From the NCBI GenBank assembly GCA_947497065.1, contig CANMEQ010000005.1, positions 186,001 through 250,000 of the forward strand: a stretch of DNA of 64,000 bases, read 5' to 3'. Position 1 is the first letter of the stretch; the number at the start of each line of letters is the position of its first letter. The stretch is from an uncultured Paracoccaceae bacterium. GTDB taxonomy: Bacteria > Pseudomonadota > Alphaproteobacteria > Rhodobacterales > Rhodobacteraceae. Under the pieces are notes generated by a model. That model ran no database searches. It was not told the origin of the DNA and saw only the letters and a program-made list of their open reading frames with translations. Made by a program: the position numbers and the translations under genes. Of the stretch, positions 50,832 through 59,790 are shown in pieces.

Positions 50832-50857
50832 CAGCATGCTGACATAATGCTGTCAGC
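50827..50857. promoter_or_regulatory. Strong dyad at the hyi stop / VOC-gene promoter
   Basis: GCTGACAGCAT (50827-50837) and ATGCTGTCAGC (50847-50857) form a perfect 11-bp dyad with a 9-nt centre; GCTGACA is also repeated directly inside. No T-run follows, so an operator is more likely than a terminator. A CATAAT -10-like box lies in its centre. Confidence 0.5.
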
Positions 50858-50910
50858 AGGGGTGTGTCAGAAGGTGTGCATAGACAGTTTGCTAACCAAG
50901 GAGATAACTT

Positions 50911-51285
50911 ATGCAACCTCTCGTCGTATGGACCGAAATTCCCGTAATTGATCTGCCTGCCGCTGCCGAATTTTATGCAAAAGTGTTCGAGTGGAAAATG
51001 GAAATCACGGATATGGGCCCCAATAAAGTCGCTATGTTTAATGCGCTGACGGATGCTGATGAAACCACTGTGGCCGGCCATTTGTACCCGGGCAAACCTG
51101 CGGTTGGCGTGGGCCCTACGGTTCATATCGCCGTGCGCGACACTGTTGAGGCTGCGGCTGAGCGCTGTGTTGCCGCGGGTGGGCAGGTGATGGGTCCCGT
51201 TATCGATATCCCCCAGGGCCGGTTTCAATATGCCACTGACCTTGATGGAAATTCTATCGCGCTGTTCGAAGTAAAGGCCCACTGA
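50911..51285 (+). CDS. VOC-superfamily (glyoxalase-like) protein
   Basis: This 124-residue protein has the paired beta-alpha-beta-beta-beta units of the VOC fold: VWTEIPVIDLPAAAEFYAKVFEWKM at the N-terminus and VHIAVRDTVEAAAERCVAAGGQVMGPVIDIPQGRFQYATDLDGNSIALFE in pieces at the C-terminus. The FxYxTDxDGN segment carries a potential metal ligand (E near residue 120). The substrate is unknown. A strong AAGGAG precedes the ATG. It overlaps the WYL regulator (TGATG), a common pair that suggests the regulator controls it. Confidence 0.88.
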   Translation: MQPLVVWTEIPVIDLPAAAEFYAKVFEWKMEITDMGPNKVAMFNALTDADETTVAGHLYPGKPAVGVGPTVHIAVRDTVEAAAERCVAAGGQVMGPVIDIPQGRFQYATDLDGNSIALFEVKAH

Positions 51286-51983
51286 TGCGACGTGCCGACC
51301 GCCTATTTCAGATTGTACAGTATCTGCGAGGCGGTCGGCTGCTGACAGCGGCCACCTTGGCGGAACGGCTGGAAGTGACGAAACGGACGATCTACCGCGA
51401 TGTCGCTGATCTGATCGGCTCGGGTGTGCCCATCGAGGGCGAAGCTGGTGTCGGCTATGTCATGCGCGCGGGCTATGATCTGCCGCCGCTGATGTTTAAT
51501 TCCGAAGAAATCGTGGCGCTTGTTGCTGGCGCCCGGATGATCCGTGCCTGGGGTGGGGCGCAAATGGCGGCGGCTGCCGAAGAGGCCCTTGTGAAGATCG
51601 AAGCTGTCCTGCCCGATGACGCCCGCACCAAGGCGGCTTCGGTTCCCGTGCATGCCTTGGCAATGGGCGATTTGTCCGATGAGGTGCGCGCTTTGATCGA
51701 TCGGATTGAGGCCGCAGCAGACGGCAGCATTCGGTTAGATATCGATTATGCCGATCAATACGGCGTGTCGTCCAGTCGAGTGATCCGGCCATTGGGGCTA
51801 TGGTTTTGGGGAAAGGTCTGGACGGTCGTGGCGTGGTGCGAATTGCGCGAAGGTTTCCGCATGTTTCGGTTGGACCGGATTAAAGGCGTGGACGAGCTTG
51901 GCCCGTTCAAGCCTGAGAAAGGTAAGACACTGCGCGACTTTTATGTCTCGCCAGACGCGCGGCGCCCGGATGTTTCGACATAG
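51285..51983 (+). CDS. YafY-type regulator (HTH plus WYL domain)
   Basis: This 232-residue protein has a DeoR-like N-terminal helix-turn-helix (ADRLFQIVQYLRGGRLLTAATLAERLEVTKRTIYRDVADLI) and a C-terminal WYL domain (about 130-220; IDYADQYGVSSSRVIRPLGLWFWGKVWTVVAWCELREGFRMFRLDRI in pieces). The W-Y-L triad appears as W-T-V, a mild change. Such proteins often repress the adjacent gene. It is coupled to the VOC gene, and the 11-bp dyad upstream of that gene is its likely binding site. Confidence 0.9.
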   Translation: MRRADRLFQIVQYLRGGRLLTAATLAERLEVTKRTIYRDVADLIGSGVPIEGEAGVGYVMRAGYDLPPLMFNSEEIVALVAGARMIRAWGGAQMAAAAEEALVKIEAVLPDDARTKAASVPVHALAMGDLSDEVRALIDRIEAAADGSIRLDIDYADQYGVSSSRVIRPLGLWFWGKVWTVVAWCELREGFRMFRLDRIKGVDELGPFKPEKGKTLRDFYVSPDARRPDVST

Positions 51984-51995
51984 TCAAACAGGGTG

Positions 51996-52034
51996 CGCCG
52001 GAGGCTCATTAAGGGAGCCTCCGGCGGGAGTTTT
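51996..52034. terminator. Bidirectional terminator
   Basis: A perfect 12-bp stem CGCCGGAGGCTC/GAGCCTCCGGCG with a 7-nt loop, with TTTT a few bases downstream, lies between the convergent WYL and VWA genes. Confidence 0.75.
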
Positions 52035-52056
52035 CGGGTCAGAGGAAGATAGGCCC

Positions 52057-54027
52057 TCAGTTGCTGAGCGATTGTGCGAGGCGCATGAGTTGAACGGCTT
52101 CGGTGCGGTATCCGAAGGGGTCTGGGCCGCGATTGGCATTGGCCAAGGAAATCGCATCCTCATAGGTCCAGTTTCCCAGATAGGTATCATCGCGGAGCAG
52201 CTGACCGAAGCCTGCGATGGCTGCGGAGAAGGCTGCTTCGGTATCGGGTGCTCCGAGCGTTTCAAAAGGGGTTTCGATCAATTGGCTCGTGCCTTCGCCC
52301 GGGGTTTTGTACCGCAGACGGAGAAAGCCAAGTTCATCGCTATCGGTGGCGGTCTCTGCCGCTTGGTACCGTAGCGGGTCGCTGAGTTGTGCGGGTGAGC
52401 CTGTGGGCGTGACTTCATAGATGGCCGTTACGGAATGGCCTGCGCCCAATTCACCCGCATCCACGGCATCATTGTTGAAATCTTCGCGGTTCAGGGCGCG
52501 TGTTTCATAGCCGATCAAACGATATTCTGCGACGGTGGCTGGGTTGAATTCCACCTGAATTTTCACGTCGTTTGCGATGGGGAACAGCGCACCTGTTAGG
52601 TTGTCCACCAGAACTTTTTGCGCCTCTGACAACGTATCGATGTAGGCGGCAGTACCGTTGCCGTTTTGGGCCAAGGCCTGCATCGTTGCGTCCTGCAAAT
52701 TGCCGCGCCCGAACCCAAGGACCGACAGGTAGGTGCCGGTTTCGCGTTTGTCCTCGATATAGGTTTCAAGGCCGCGTGGATCGGACAGGCCCACGTTGAA
52801 ATCCCCATCTGTTGCGAGGATCACGCGGGACACGTCATTGCCTTCAGCCATTTGCTCGGCCAGCGCATAGGCCTGTTCCAGCCCGCCTTGGCCGTTGGTT
52901 GATCCGCCTGCTGTCAGTGCAGTGAGGGCGGCAAGGATCGTGCTGCGATCGCCCGCGGCTGTCGGCGCTAGCGCGATGGTAGAGGACCCGGCGTAGGTGA
53001 CAATCGCGACCTCATCTTCGGGGCGCAGATTGTCGAGCATTAAGCGGAACGATTGGCGCAGCAGCGGCAGTTTGTTGGGCTGGTTCATCGACCCCGATGT
53101 GTCGATCAGGAACACGAGGTTTAAAGGTGGGCGATCTTCAACCGCCGGCAGTTCGCCTTGGATGCCGATGTGAACGAGCTGCGTGTCTGCGTTCCAAGGG
53201 GTTTCGAACACGTTCACAGTAGGCTGAAACGGGTGCGCGCCGCCGTTTTCTGTGTCGGGGGCTGTATAATCGTAGGGGAAGTAGTTGATCAGTTCTTCGA
53301 TCCGCACCGCATCGGGGTTGGGCATTTGGCCTGCAGTGAGGGATGACCGCACGATGGAATACGCGGCGGTGTCGACGTCGATTGAGAAGGTGGAAACGGG
53401 ATCTTCGCTGGTGATTTTCAATGGGTGCGGTGTGTGGTTTGCGAAGGTTTCGGTGTTCGGTTCAGGCAAAAGGCGCGGTTGAACGTTGTCGGCTGCGGGG
53501 GCGACAAGGCTGTCAGAAACATCCGCTGCAAACGTCTCTCTCTGCGTGCGCGTTTGCAATTGCGGCGCTTGCAGTGCTTCGAGGGCAAGCATTTCTTGGC
53601 GCGCCGCAAAATCGTTGATTTCGGCTTCGACCGGGGCGATTGGCGATGGGGCGACGCGCTCAGTGCGCGCGTCATCTTGCAGCGTATTTCCGGCCACAGC
53701 GGTCAGCTCATGATTGGCTGTTGGCAGATCAATTGCGGGCTGGGTTCCACGCAAAAGTTGCTGGCCCTGAGGTGTGACAAACATAAAGCCGCAGGCGACG
53801 ATGGCTGTTGTAGCGGTCAGGCCGCCGCGAGAGGTGAGCGTGTTCAACATGGTTTTGGTCCTTGTCCAGATTTGTTTTCTGAACATGGGACGGGGCTGAT
53901 TGCGCGATCCTTGGAGGTCGGCGAAATTTTTTGTGGCCAAGGCGATGTTTGCGGCGCGGCGCTTTGCATCCGGCGCAGGGATGGCGTCGGCAAGTTGGGA
54001 TTTGAGGTCGTCTAGATCATCGTTCAT
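52057..54027 (-). CDS. VWA-domain membrane protein (YfbK-like) paired with an ECF sigma factor
   Basis: This 656-residue protein has a cytoplasmic N-terminus of about 65 residues, one membrane helix (about 69-86, LTATTAIVACGFMFV) and a long exported part. The exported part holds the VWA N-terminal extension (STFSIDVDTAAYSIVRSSL, residue 212 on), a von Willebrand A domain with a complete MIDAS (D309-T-S-G-S; later T and D positions in TAGGSTNGQGGLEQ and ILATDGDFNVG) and a DUF3520-like C-terminal region. It begins 1 bp after the sigma-factor gene. That layout suggests that its cytoplasmic tail acts as an anti-sigma. Confidence 0.85.
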   Translation of the reverse strand: MNDDLDDLKSQLADAIPAPDAKRRAANIALATKNFADLQGSRNQPRPMFRKQIWTRTKTMLNTLTSRGGLTATTAIVACGFMFVTPQGQQLLRGTQPAIDLPTANHELTAVAGNTLQDDARTERVAPSPIAPVEAEINDFAARQEMLALEALQAPQLQTRTQRETFAADVSDSLVAPAADNVQPRLLPEPNTETFANHTPHPLKITSEDPVSTFSIDVDTAAYSIVRSSLTAGQMPNPDAVRIEELINYFPYDYTAPDTENGGAHPFQPTVNVFETPWNADTQLVHIGIQGELPAVEDRPPLNLVFLIDTSGSMNQPNKLPLLRQSFRLMLDNLRPEDEVAIVTYAGSSTIALAPTAAGDRSTILAALTALTAGGSTNGQGGLEQAYALAEQMAEGNDVSRVILATDGDFNVGLSDPRGLETYIEDKRETGTYLSVLGFGRGNLQDATMQALAQNGNGTAAYIDTLSEAQKVLVDNLTGALFPIANDVKIQVEFNPATVAEYRLIGYETRALNREDFNNDAVDAGELGAGHSVTAIYEVTPTGSPAQLSDPLRYQAAETATDSDELGFLRLRYKTPGEGTSQLIETPFETLGAPDTEAAFSAAIAGFGQLLRDDTYLGNWTYEDAISLANANRGPDPFGYRTEAVQLMRLAQSLSN

Positions 54028-54567
54028 TTATACGTCCTCCTTTTCCTTGAGGGATTTTAGATATTTGCGGGCCTCGGATAGGCGCCAAGAGACTGTGCCT
54101 TCTGAGATGCCCAAAATGTCTGCCGCTTCGGCGTGGGTCATGTCATCCAGTACCAGCGCTAACGTGTCGCGCAAGTCGTCCGACAAAGCGTTCATCGCGG
54201 TTATCAGCCAATCAGCGCGGTCAGCGGTTTCGGATAGTACAGCCTGTCTGTTGATTTCCCAATCGCCCCAACCATCGGCGGCTTTGGTGTGGCTGGCGTG
54301 TTTGCGGCGACGATCATGGGCGGCATTGACTGCGACGCGGTAGAGCCATGTGGTGAGTTTTGACTGTCGTTTGTAGCTGGCCAGTTTGGCGGGCAGGGCG
54401 GCGCAGATGTCCTGGGTTAAATCTTCAGCATCGTGTTGCGTGCCAGTGAGGCGAAAACACAGGCGGAACAGGCGGTCGTATTGGCGGGCGAGCAGGCTGG
54501 CAAAGGCCTGTTCGTCACCATTTTGGGCCGCGAGGGCGAGGTCTTCGTCACTGGTTTTCATGCGCAT
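54028..54567 (-). CDS. ECF RNA polymerase sigma factor
   Basis: Region 2 (EQAFASLLARQYDRLFRLCFRLTGTQHDAEDLTQDICAAL) and region 4 (LVLDDMTHAEAADILGISEGTVSWRLSEARKYL) are both intact, separated by a short linker, so this is a group-IV sigma factor of 179 residues if started at 54567 (177 from 54561). Starts are uncertain because no clear ribosome-binding site is seen. The next gene, the VWA membrane protein, begins at the adjacent base, so the two are cotranscribed and probably form a sigma/anti-sigma pair. Confidence 0.9.
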   Translation of the reverse strand: MRMKTSDEDLALAAQNGDEQAFASLLARQYDRLFRLCFRLTGTQHDAEDLTQDICAALPAKLASYKRQSKLTTWLYRVAVNAAHDRRRKHASHTKAADGWGDWEINRQAVLSETADRADWLITAMNALSDDLRDTLALVLDDMTHAEAADILGISEGTVSWRLSEARKYLKSLKEKEDV

Positions 54568-54638
54568 CACTAGGGTATGACGCGCGCCATTGGTCAATCC
54601 TTGGCCAGAAAATTAAAAAAGTTCGATTAGGCAGCCGT

Positions 54639-54694
54639 GCGCAAACCTAGACCGGTTTGAACCGGCCATATTGCGCAAACCTAGAACGGTTTGA
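54639..54694. repeat. 22-bp tandem repeat over the CopD-like gene's 3' end
   Basis: Two 22-bp copies (54639-54660 and 54673-54694) differ at one position and repeat with a 34-bp period. Each contains CAAACC/GGTTTG arms able to form a hairpin, and the second copy includes the last codons and stop of the CopD-like gene. Between them CCGGTT/AACCGG forms a third dyad. Confidence 0.7.
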
Positions 54695-55091
54695 CGACAA
54701 CAACCCATAAAATAGCGATAACACCGACAACACTGATTTCATTGAAGATACGAAGATACATATCGCTTTCACGAAATTCACCCCGTTTGGCGCGGATTAC
54801 CATGCCGCCTGTCATCATGTAATGGATGACGAGCAGACCGACGAGACCCAGTTTCACCCAAACCCACGGGGCGAACCCCCAAGAGGCGCCCAGACCAATG
54901 CCGGTGATCAGGGCAATCACCATCAGCCCAGCCGAAAATCGGTAGAGTCTGCGGGTCAGGTCCCCGAGGGGGCCGAATTTTTGCGTCTCTGCGTATTCGC
55001 GTTTCCAGTAGATCAACGCCCGTGGCACGGCGAAGATCGACGTCATCCACCCCATGACACACAGAATGTGAATGATTTTTAGCCAGTCCAT
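54681..55091 (-). CDS. CopD/HemJ-like four-helix membrane protein
   Basis: This 136-residue protein has four membrane helices (about 5-25, 50-70, 74-94 and 114-133). The N-terminal MDWLKIIHILCVMGWMTSIFAVPRALIY pattern in pieces, with conserved H8 and R24, resembles both CopD (copper uptake) and HemJ (protoporphyrinogen oxidase). The WVWVKLGLVGLLVIHYM helix carries another conserved Lys/His pair. I cannot choose between a haem-binding redox role and copper transport. It is monocistronic with tandem hairpins behind the stop. Confidence 0.75.
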   Translation of the reverse strand: MDWLKIIHILCVMGWMTSIFAVPRALIYWKREYAETQKFGPLGDLTRRLYRFSAGLMVIALITGIGLGASWGFAPWVWVKLGLVGLLVIHYMMTGGMVIRAKRGEFRESDMYLRIFNEISVVGVIAILWVVVVKPF

Positions 55092-55113
55092 GAACAGCCT
55101 TCCGAATTTTAGG

Positions 55114-56592
55114 TTACACGACTGTGCAGATGTATTTCATTTCCAAATAATCGTCGATGCCATGGTGCGATCCTTCGCGCCCCAGGCCAGATTGTTTGAC
55201 GCCGCCAAAGGGGGCAACTTCGGTAGAGATGATGCCCGTGTTCACGCCAACGATGCCATATTCCAAGGCTTCAGCCACCTTAGTGACGCGGCTGAGATCT
55301 TTGGCGTAGAAATATGACGCGAGGCCAAAGATCGTGTCGTTGGCCTGCGCGATGACATCATCTTCGTCGTCGAATTTGAAGAGCGGAGCAAATGGGCCAA
55401 AGGTTTCATCGGTGCTGACCAACATATCTTTGGTGGCACCTGTGACGATCGTGGGGTTCAGAAATTGACCTTTGAGTTCGTTTTCCGTGCCACCCGTTAG
55501 AATTTCCGCACCTTTTGACAGGGCGTCCTCAAGGTGTTCGTTGACCTTGTCGATTGCGGCGGGCTGGATCAGGGGCCCTAGATCTGTGCCTTCTGTCAGG
55601 CCATCGCCGACGTTTAATTTCTCGACCGCGTCTTTCAGTTTGCTGGCGAATGCATCGTAGATGCCGGATTGTACGTAAATGCGGTTGGCGCAGACGCAGG
55701 TCTGGCCGTTGTTTCGAAACTTACAGGCAATGGCACCTTTCACGGCTTCGTCCAAATCGGCGTCATCAAACACGATGAACGGTGCGTTGCCGCCCAGTTC
55801 CATTGAACATTTCATTACTTGATCTGCGGCTTGTTTTAGCAAAATGCGCCCGACGCGGGTTGATCCGGTGAAGGTCAATTTGCGCACGGTTGCGTTTTCA
55901 CAAAACTCTTTCCCGGCGGCGGATGCATCTGAACAGGTGACGACGGAAAACAACCCGTCAGGGATACCGGCTTCTTGTGCCAGCTTGGCCATGGCCAATG
56001 CAGACAGTGGGGTCAGCTCGGACGGCCGGATCACGAAACCGCAGCCTGCGGCCAACGCGGGGGCGACTTTGCGGGCGATCATCGCGTTGGGGAAATTCCA
56101 CGGCGTGATACCCGCGGCGACGCCTATTGGTTGCTTGATCACGCTGATCCGTGCGTTGGGCATGTGGCCCGGAATCGTCTCACCGTAGATGCGTTTCGCT
56201 TCTTCGCCGAACCATTCCACAAAGGACGCGCCATAGCCAACTTCGCCGCGGCTTTCGGCCAAGGGTTTGCCCTGTTCTGCCGTCATGATGATGGCAAGAT
56301 CTTCTTGGTTTTCGATCAGCAAATCAAACCACTTGCGCATGACCGTTGCGCGATCTTTGCCGGTGCGCGCAGCCCATGGCCCACGAGCTGCATCGGCGGC
56401 GGCAATCGCATCTGCAATCTCGGCGCGGCTAAGATCGGCCACTTGCGCAATCACATCGCCACGGGCAGGGTTGGTGACGGAGATCGTCTTGCCCGACTTG
56501 GCCTGCACCCATTTGCCATCCACAAAGGCGGCTTCGCAGATCAGATCTGGACGTTTCAGTAAGGATGGAAGGTCGGTGGTGGAATCAAGCAT
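55114..56592 (-). CDS. gabD: NAD(P)-dependent succinate-semialdehyde dehydrogenase
   Basis: This 492-residue aldehyde dehydrogenase converts succinic semialdehyde to succinate, the last step of GABA breakdown. It shows the catalytic pair E265 (MELGGNAPF) and C299 (NNGQTCVCANR), the cofactor-binding PWNFPNAMIARKVAPALAAGC and FTGSTRVGR, and the C-terminal APFGGVKQSGLGREGS of the GabD group. CVCAN with a second Cys two residues on resembles the redox-regulated pair in E. coli GabD. No GABA aminotransferase is adjacent. The ribosome-binding site is CGGAGAA. Confidence 0.92.
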   Translation of the reverse strand: MLDSTTDLPSLLKRPDLICEAAFVDGKWVQAKSGKTISVTNPARGDVIAQVADLSRAEIADAIAAADAARGPWAARTGKDRATVMRKWFDLLIENQEDLAIIMTAEQGKPLAESRGEVGYGASFVEWFGEEAKRIYGETIPGHMPNARISVIKQPIGVAAGITPWNFPNAMIARKVAPALAAGCGFVIRPSELTPLSALAMAKLAQEAGIPDGLFSVVTCSDASAAGKEFCENATVRKLTFTGSTRVGRILLKQAADQVMKCSMELGGNAPFIVFDDADLDEAVKGAIACKFRNNGQTCVCANRIYVQSGIYDAFASKLKDAVEKLNVGDGLTEGTDLGPLIQPAAIDKVNEHLEDALSKGAEILTGGTENELKGQFLNPTIVTGATKDMLVSTDETFGPFAPLFKFDDEDDVIAQANDTIFGLASYFYAKDLSRVTKVAEALEYGIVGVNTGIISTEVAPFGGVKQSGLGREGSHHGIDDYLEMKYICTVV

Positions 56593-56659
56593 TCTATTCT
56601 CCGGTACTGAGGTGCAGTACAGCTAAGACGAAATTGAAGAATGTCCAAGTGGAGGATGC

Positions 56660-57445
56660 ATGGACCTTGATGATGCATATGCCAACAGCGCGTATATCCC
56701 TGATGGGGACAGCTATTATGCGCGCTGGTCTGCAGCCGCAAAAGCGTTTCGTACAGCCCATCCAAACGCTGACTTAGATGTGGCTTATGGAGACAGGTCG
56801 CGGCAAACCTATGATATTTTTCGGCCAAAGGATGCGCCCAAAGGCACTGTCATTTTTGTCCATGGTGGCTATTGGATGGCGTGTACGCCCAAAGATTTTT
56901 CGCATTTGGCGGCAGGTGCCGTTGGCGCAGGGTTCAATTGCGCGATGCCGTGTTACACCTTGGCGCCCGATGCGCGCATTTCGGAGATAACGAGAGAGAT
57001 CAAGGCGGCAGTGGGTGCCATCGCCGCCGCGACGCAGGGGCCATTGTATTTGACCGGCCATTCGGCGGGAGGGCATTTGGTTGCGCGGATGGTGTGCGAT
57101 GATGTGCGTGCCCCTTGGCAGTCACGCGTTGCGCAGGTCATGCCGATTTCCCTGCTGGCCGATTTGGCACCGCTTATGCAGACGCGCATGAATGAAACGT
57201 TGCGGCTGAATGCGGTAGAAGCCGAGGCGGAAAGCCTGATTTTCCACACGCCACGCGATATACCTGTGACGGTCTGGGTGGGCGCGGCCGAACGCCCTGC
57301 GTTTTTAGATCAAGCGCAAACGTTGGTTCAGGCTTGGGGGGCAGAACATGAGATTGATCCGGGGCGTCACCATTTTGATGTGATCGATGGTTTGCTAGAT
57401 CCGCACAGTGCTATGATGCGAACCCTTTTGGGCAAGGCGATTTAA
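56660..57445 (+). CDS. Alpha/beta hydrolase (arylformamidase-like)
   Basis: This 261-residue enzyme has the oxyanion HGGYW motif (residue 69 on), the nucleophile elbow GHSAGG (S near 137), and a late Asp and His (RHHFDVIDGL). HGGYW together with YDIFRPKDAPKG is typical of the kynurenine formamidase/esterase group, so an arylformamidase function is possible. No kynurenine-pathway partner lies nearby. It is divergent from gabD with a short gap. Confidence 0.82.
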   Translation: MDLDDAYANSAYIPDGDSYYARWSAAAKAFRTAHPNADLDVAYGDRSRQTYDIFRPKDAPKGTVIFVHGGYWMACTPKDFSHLAAGAVGAGFNCAMPCYTLAPDARISEITREIKAAVGAIAAATQGPLYLTGHSAGGHLVARMVCDDVRAPWQSRVAQVMPISLLADLAPLMQTRMNETLRLNAVEAEAESLIFHTPRDIPVTVWVGAAERPAFLDQAQTLVQAWGAEHEIDPGRHHFDVIDGLLDPHSAMMRTLLGKAI

Positions 57446-57568
57446 GCGCTGCATGTGACGCAAATCCCAGATTGCCGTGCAAATATCACATTTGATGGCG
57501 TTTCGTTCTGGTTTCGTTGTCGGTGTCGCTGTTAGGGTTTCGTCAAGCAATATCAAAGGGGGCCTTCC

Positions 57569-58345
57569 ATGAAATCACGTCTCAACCTTCGTACGATCGT
57601 ATCGGCGATTGCTCTGTCAGCACTTGCGGCCTGTGCGACCCAAGAACAGGTTATCGGGACAGTTCCGGTGAGCCAAATTGTTGATGGCTATGGGTTGGTT
57701 GAAGACGGTGAATACGTACTGCCCCCCATCCCACCGGAATTTTTGCCCCCCATCAATCAACGCGCGTTTGTCGCGTACAACGGCCCAGAGGAGGCGGGAA
57801 CGATTGTCGTCGACCCGCATGCCAAGTTTGTTTACCTCGTCGAGGAAGACAGCATGGCCTACAGGTACGCCATCGCAGTAGGGCGCCAAGGTGCGCGGAT
57901 GAGCAGACCCTCCACGATCCGGCTGAAGCGCGAATGGCCCAGCTGGACACCAACGCAAAATATGTTGCGCACCCAACCAGAAGTTTACGGTCCTTTTGCC
58001 AAAGGGATCGAAGGCGGCTTGGCAAGCCCGTTGGGATCGCGGGCTTTGTATCTGTACCAAGGCGGCCGTGACACGCATTTTCGTATTCACGGCACGAATG
58101 ACCTTGCCTCAATCGGGAATTCAGGGTCTGCGGGCTGTATTCGAATGTTTAACCACGACATCATCGACTTATACGACCGTGTTCCCAACGGCACCCGTGT
58201 GGTTGTGCGGACCAAAGCCCAGTCGATTGAGCTTGAGGGAGAAGAGCTTGCAAACCGGGGTGTGATTTTGCCACCCAACATTGTCGATCCAGAGCTTGTC
58301 TACGGACCCGATGACGAAATCGAAGACGACAGCGATGATGCATAA
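57569..58345 (+). CDS. L,D-transpeptidase (YkuD) lipoprotein
   Basis: This 258-residue protein has a lipobox (LAAC, C22). A spacer with many Pro residues (about 48-65) leads into a YkuD catalytic domain (about 76-220) with HGTN (H174) and SAGCIR (C190, R192). It should form 3-3 peptidoglycan cross-links or attach envelope proteins. The acidic C-terminal tail ([19 protein letters not shown]) is unusual. A weak hairpin (TGAGAG/CTCTCA, 58370-58407) follows. Confidence 0.92.
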   Translation: MKSRLNLRTIVSAIALSALAACATQEQVIGTVPVSQIVDGYGLVEDGEYVLPPIPPEFLPPINQRAFVAYNGPEEAGTIVVDPHAKFVYLVEEDSMAYRYAIAVGRQGARMSRPSTIRLKREWPSWTPTQNMLRTQPEVYGPFAKGIEGGLASPLGSRALYLYQGGRDTHFRIHGTNDLASIGNSGSAGCIRMFNHDIIDLYDRVPNGTRVVVRTKAQSIELEGEELANRGVILPPNIVDPELVYGPDDEIEDDSDDA

Positions 58346-58403
58346 CTGCGCGATATCAATATGACACACTGAGAGTATTTCGCGCTTTCTACCTGCGCGT
58401 GCT

Positions 58404-58432
58404 CTCAAAATTTCGACAACACTGCCTATATT
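58404..58432 (+). promoter_or_regulatory. Candidate promoter of the AAA-ATPase cluster
   Basis: TATATT (58427-58432) stands 17 bp after CTCAAA (58404-58409), about 30 nt before the first gene of the cluster, after the weak hairpin behind the transpeptidase gene. The -35 box is poor. Confidence 0.4.
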
Positions 58433-58465
58433 ACACATAGACGTTATTAAAAGTGAGGACCCCAT

Positions 58466-59542
58466 ATGGCTGATTTCGACGCCCAAATCCGTGAATCTCA
58501 AACGCAGGTGCAAGATGCGCAGGCAAAGATTTCAGAACTCACCAGCCGCATTGAAACCGCGCGCCAGAAAATGGCCGAGGGGACGGATATTGCTGTCGAT
58601 ATCGAAAACGCGACATTGGATGATGTGCATGCGCACACCGAGCTGATGAACGCGAATATTGCCGAGCTGATCATGGGGTTGGACGATGTTACGGCCGGGT
58701 TCCAACAGGACTTTGATCAGATGCGGTCGAAAACCGGTTGGGAAAGCTTTGTCGGTATTTTTGCCAAAGCCAAATCGGAAAGCATGCGTCAGGAGCGGAT
58801 GCGCACAGCCTCTGTCGATGACAAATTGCAGGACCTGATTTCGAAATCCGACGTGATTACAAAGCTGCTTGAAAGCCAGTTGGCCACGCTGGAAGAGCAG
58901 AAGGTTAAGGTTGAGGGCAATCTGACAAGCACGTTGGATGAACGTGAAATCGTGGTGGCCGAGCTGGAAGCCATTCGTGCGGATATTTTGGCGATGGACC
59001 CGAAAATCATCGCATTGGAAAACAAAATTTCCGTCGAGCAAGACGCGGCGGCGCGCACCAAATTAGAAACCGAATTGGCGGCGATGAACACGGGCTACAA
59101 CGAGGCTGTTCAGCAAGAACAGGTTAAGTTGGCGAAATCCCAGACGTTGGAACGGTACATCGAGAAGGGTAAAACCTGGATCGACAGTTTGCAGAACCAA
59201 GCGGCGACACAGATGGTGCTGATTAACAAACTGGAAACAGACACAAAACAACGTGTGGTTTTGTACGATGCCCTGACGAAATCCTTGAAAACCGCGCAAC
59301 AACAAGACGTCGCGCACCGCATCAACGAAATCGGCGTGAAAACAGACCAAGAGGCGCAGACAGCGATGGCTGCCATTGGCTCTGCCACGAACGCGCGGAT
59401 GGCCGACATGTTGGAAGCCCACGAAGACCACATGGTGTTTGCGCGTGAGGTTCTGGAGCAAAAGGCGAAGGCCGACGACCGTTTCATGCGCCGATTTGCA
59501 AAGATCGTGGAGAAGCACGATAGCAACCAGTACGGCGCTTGA
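58466..59542 (+). CDS. Coiled-coil protein, TelA-like
   Basis: This 358-residue cytoplasmic protein is almost wholly alpha-helical, with long coiled coils (about 5-40, 120-240 and 260-345). There is no signal peptide or membrane segment. The order of helices, QERMRTASVDDKLQDLISKS and YIEKGKTWIDSLQNQAATQMVLINKLETDT recall the TelA/toxic-anion-resistance fold, but similarity is weak and this is inference. It opens a row of eight genes and shares a base with the next one (TGATG). Confidence 0.65.
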   Translation: MADFDAQIRESQTQVQDAQAKISELTSRIETARQKMAEGTDIAVDIENATLDDVHAHTELMNANIAELIMGLDDVTAGFQQDFDQMRSKTGWESFVGIFAKAKSESMRQERMRTASVDDKLQDLISKSDVITKLLESQLATLEEQKVKVEGNLTSTLDEREIVVAELEAIRADILAMDPKIIALENKISVEQDAAARTKLETELAAMNTGYNEAVQQEQVKLAKSQTLERYIEKGKTWIDSLQNQAATQMVLINKLETDTKQRVVLYDALTKSLKTAQQQDVAHRINEIGVKTDQEAQTAMAAIGSATNARMADMLEAHEDHMVFAREVLEQKAKADDRFMRRFAKIVEKHDSNQYGA

Positions 59543-59790
59543 TGAAATCCACAAAGCCAGTTTGGCCGGTCATATTTGTTCTGTCAGTCGGTGTTCTCGC
59601 TTGGGTGCTTGAGGTGATCGCAGAGCGTCTTCCTGAATTCGAGGTCTCTGACGAGGTACAGTTCGCAATATTGATTGCGTTTGCCTTTGTAGGTCTTGTT
59701 TTGAAGTTTGCTGCGACGTCCTCGATGAAGTCTCAATCGACAAAGGAGCACGAAATGCGAGAGGCTGTGCGACGAGGCTTAAACAAATGA
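59542..59790 (+). CDS. Small two-helix membrane protein
   Basis: This 82-residue protein started at the ATG sharing a base with the upstream stop has two membrane helices (about 7-25 and 39-57), then a charged helix (SQSTKEHEMREAVRRGLNK) facing the cytoplasm. No family is recognised. It overlaps the next gene by ATGA. A function as an anchor for the soluble coiled-coil or AAA partners is inferred from position. Confidence 0.65.
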   Translation: MKSTKPVWPVIFVLSVGVLAWVLEVIAERLPEFEVSDEVQFAILIAFAFVGLVLKFAATSSMKSQSTKEHEMREAVRRGLNK

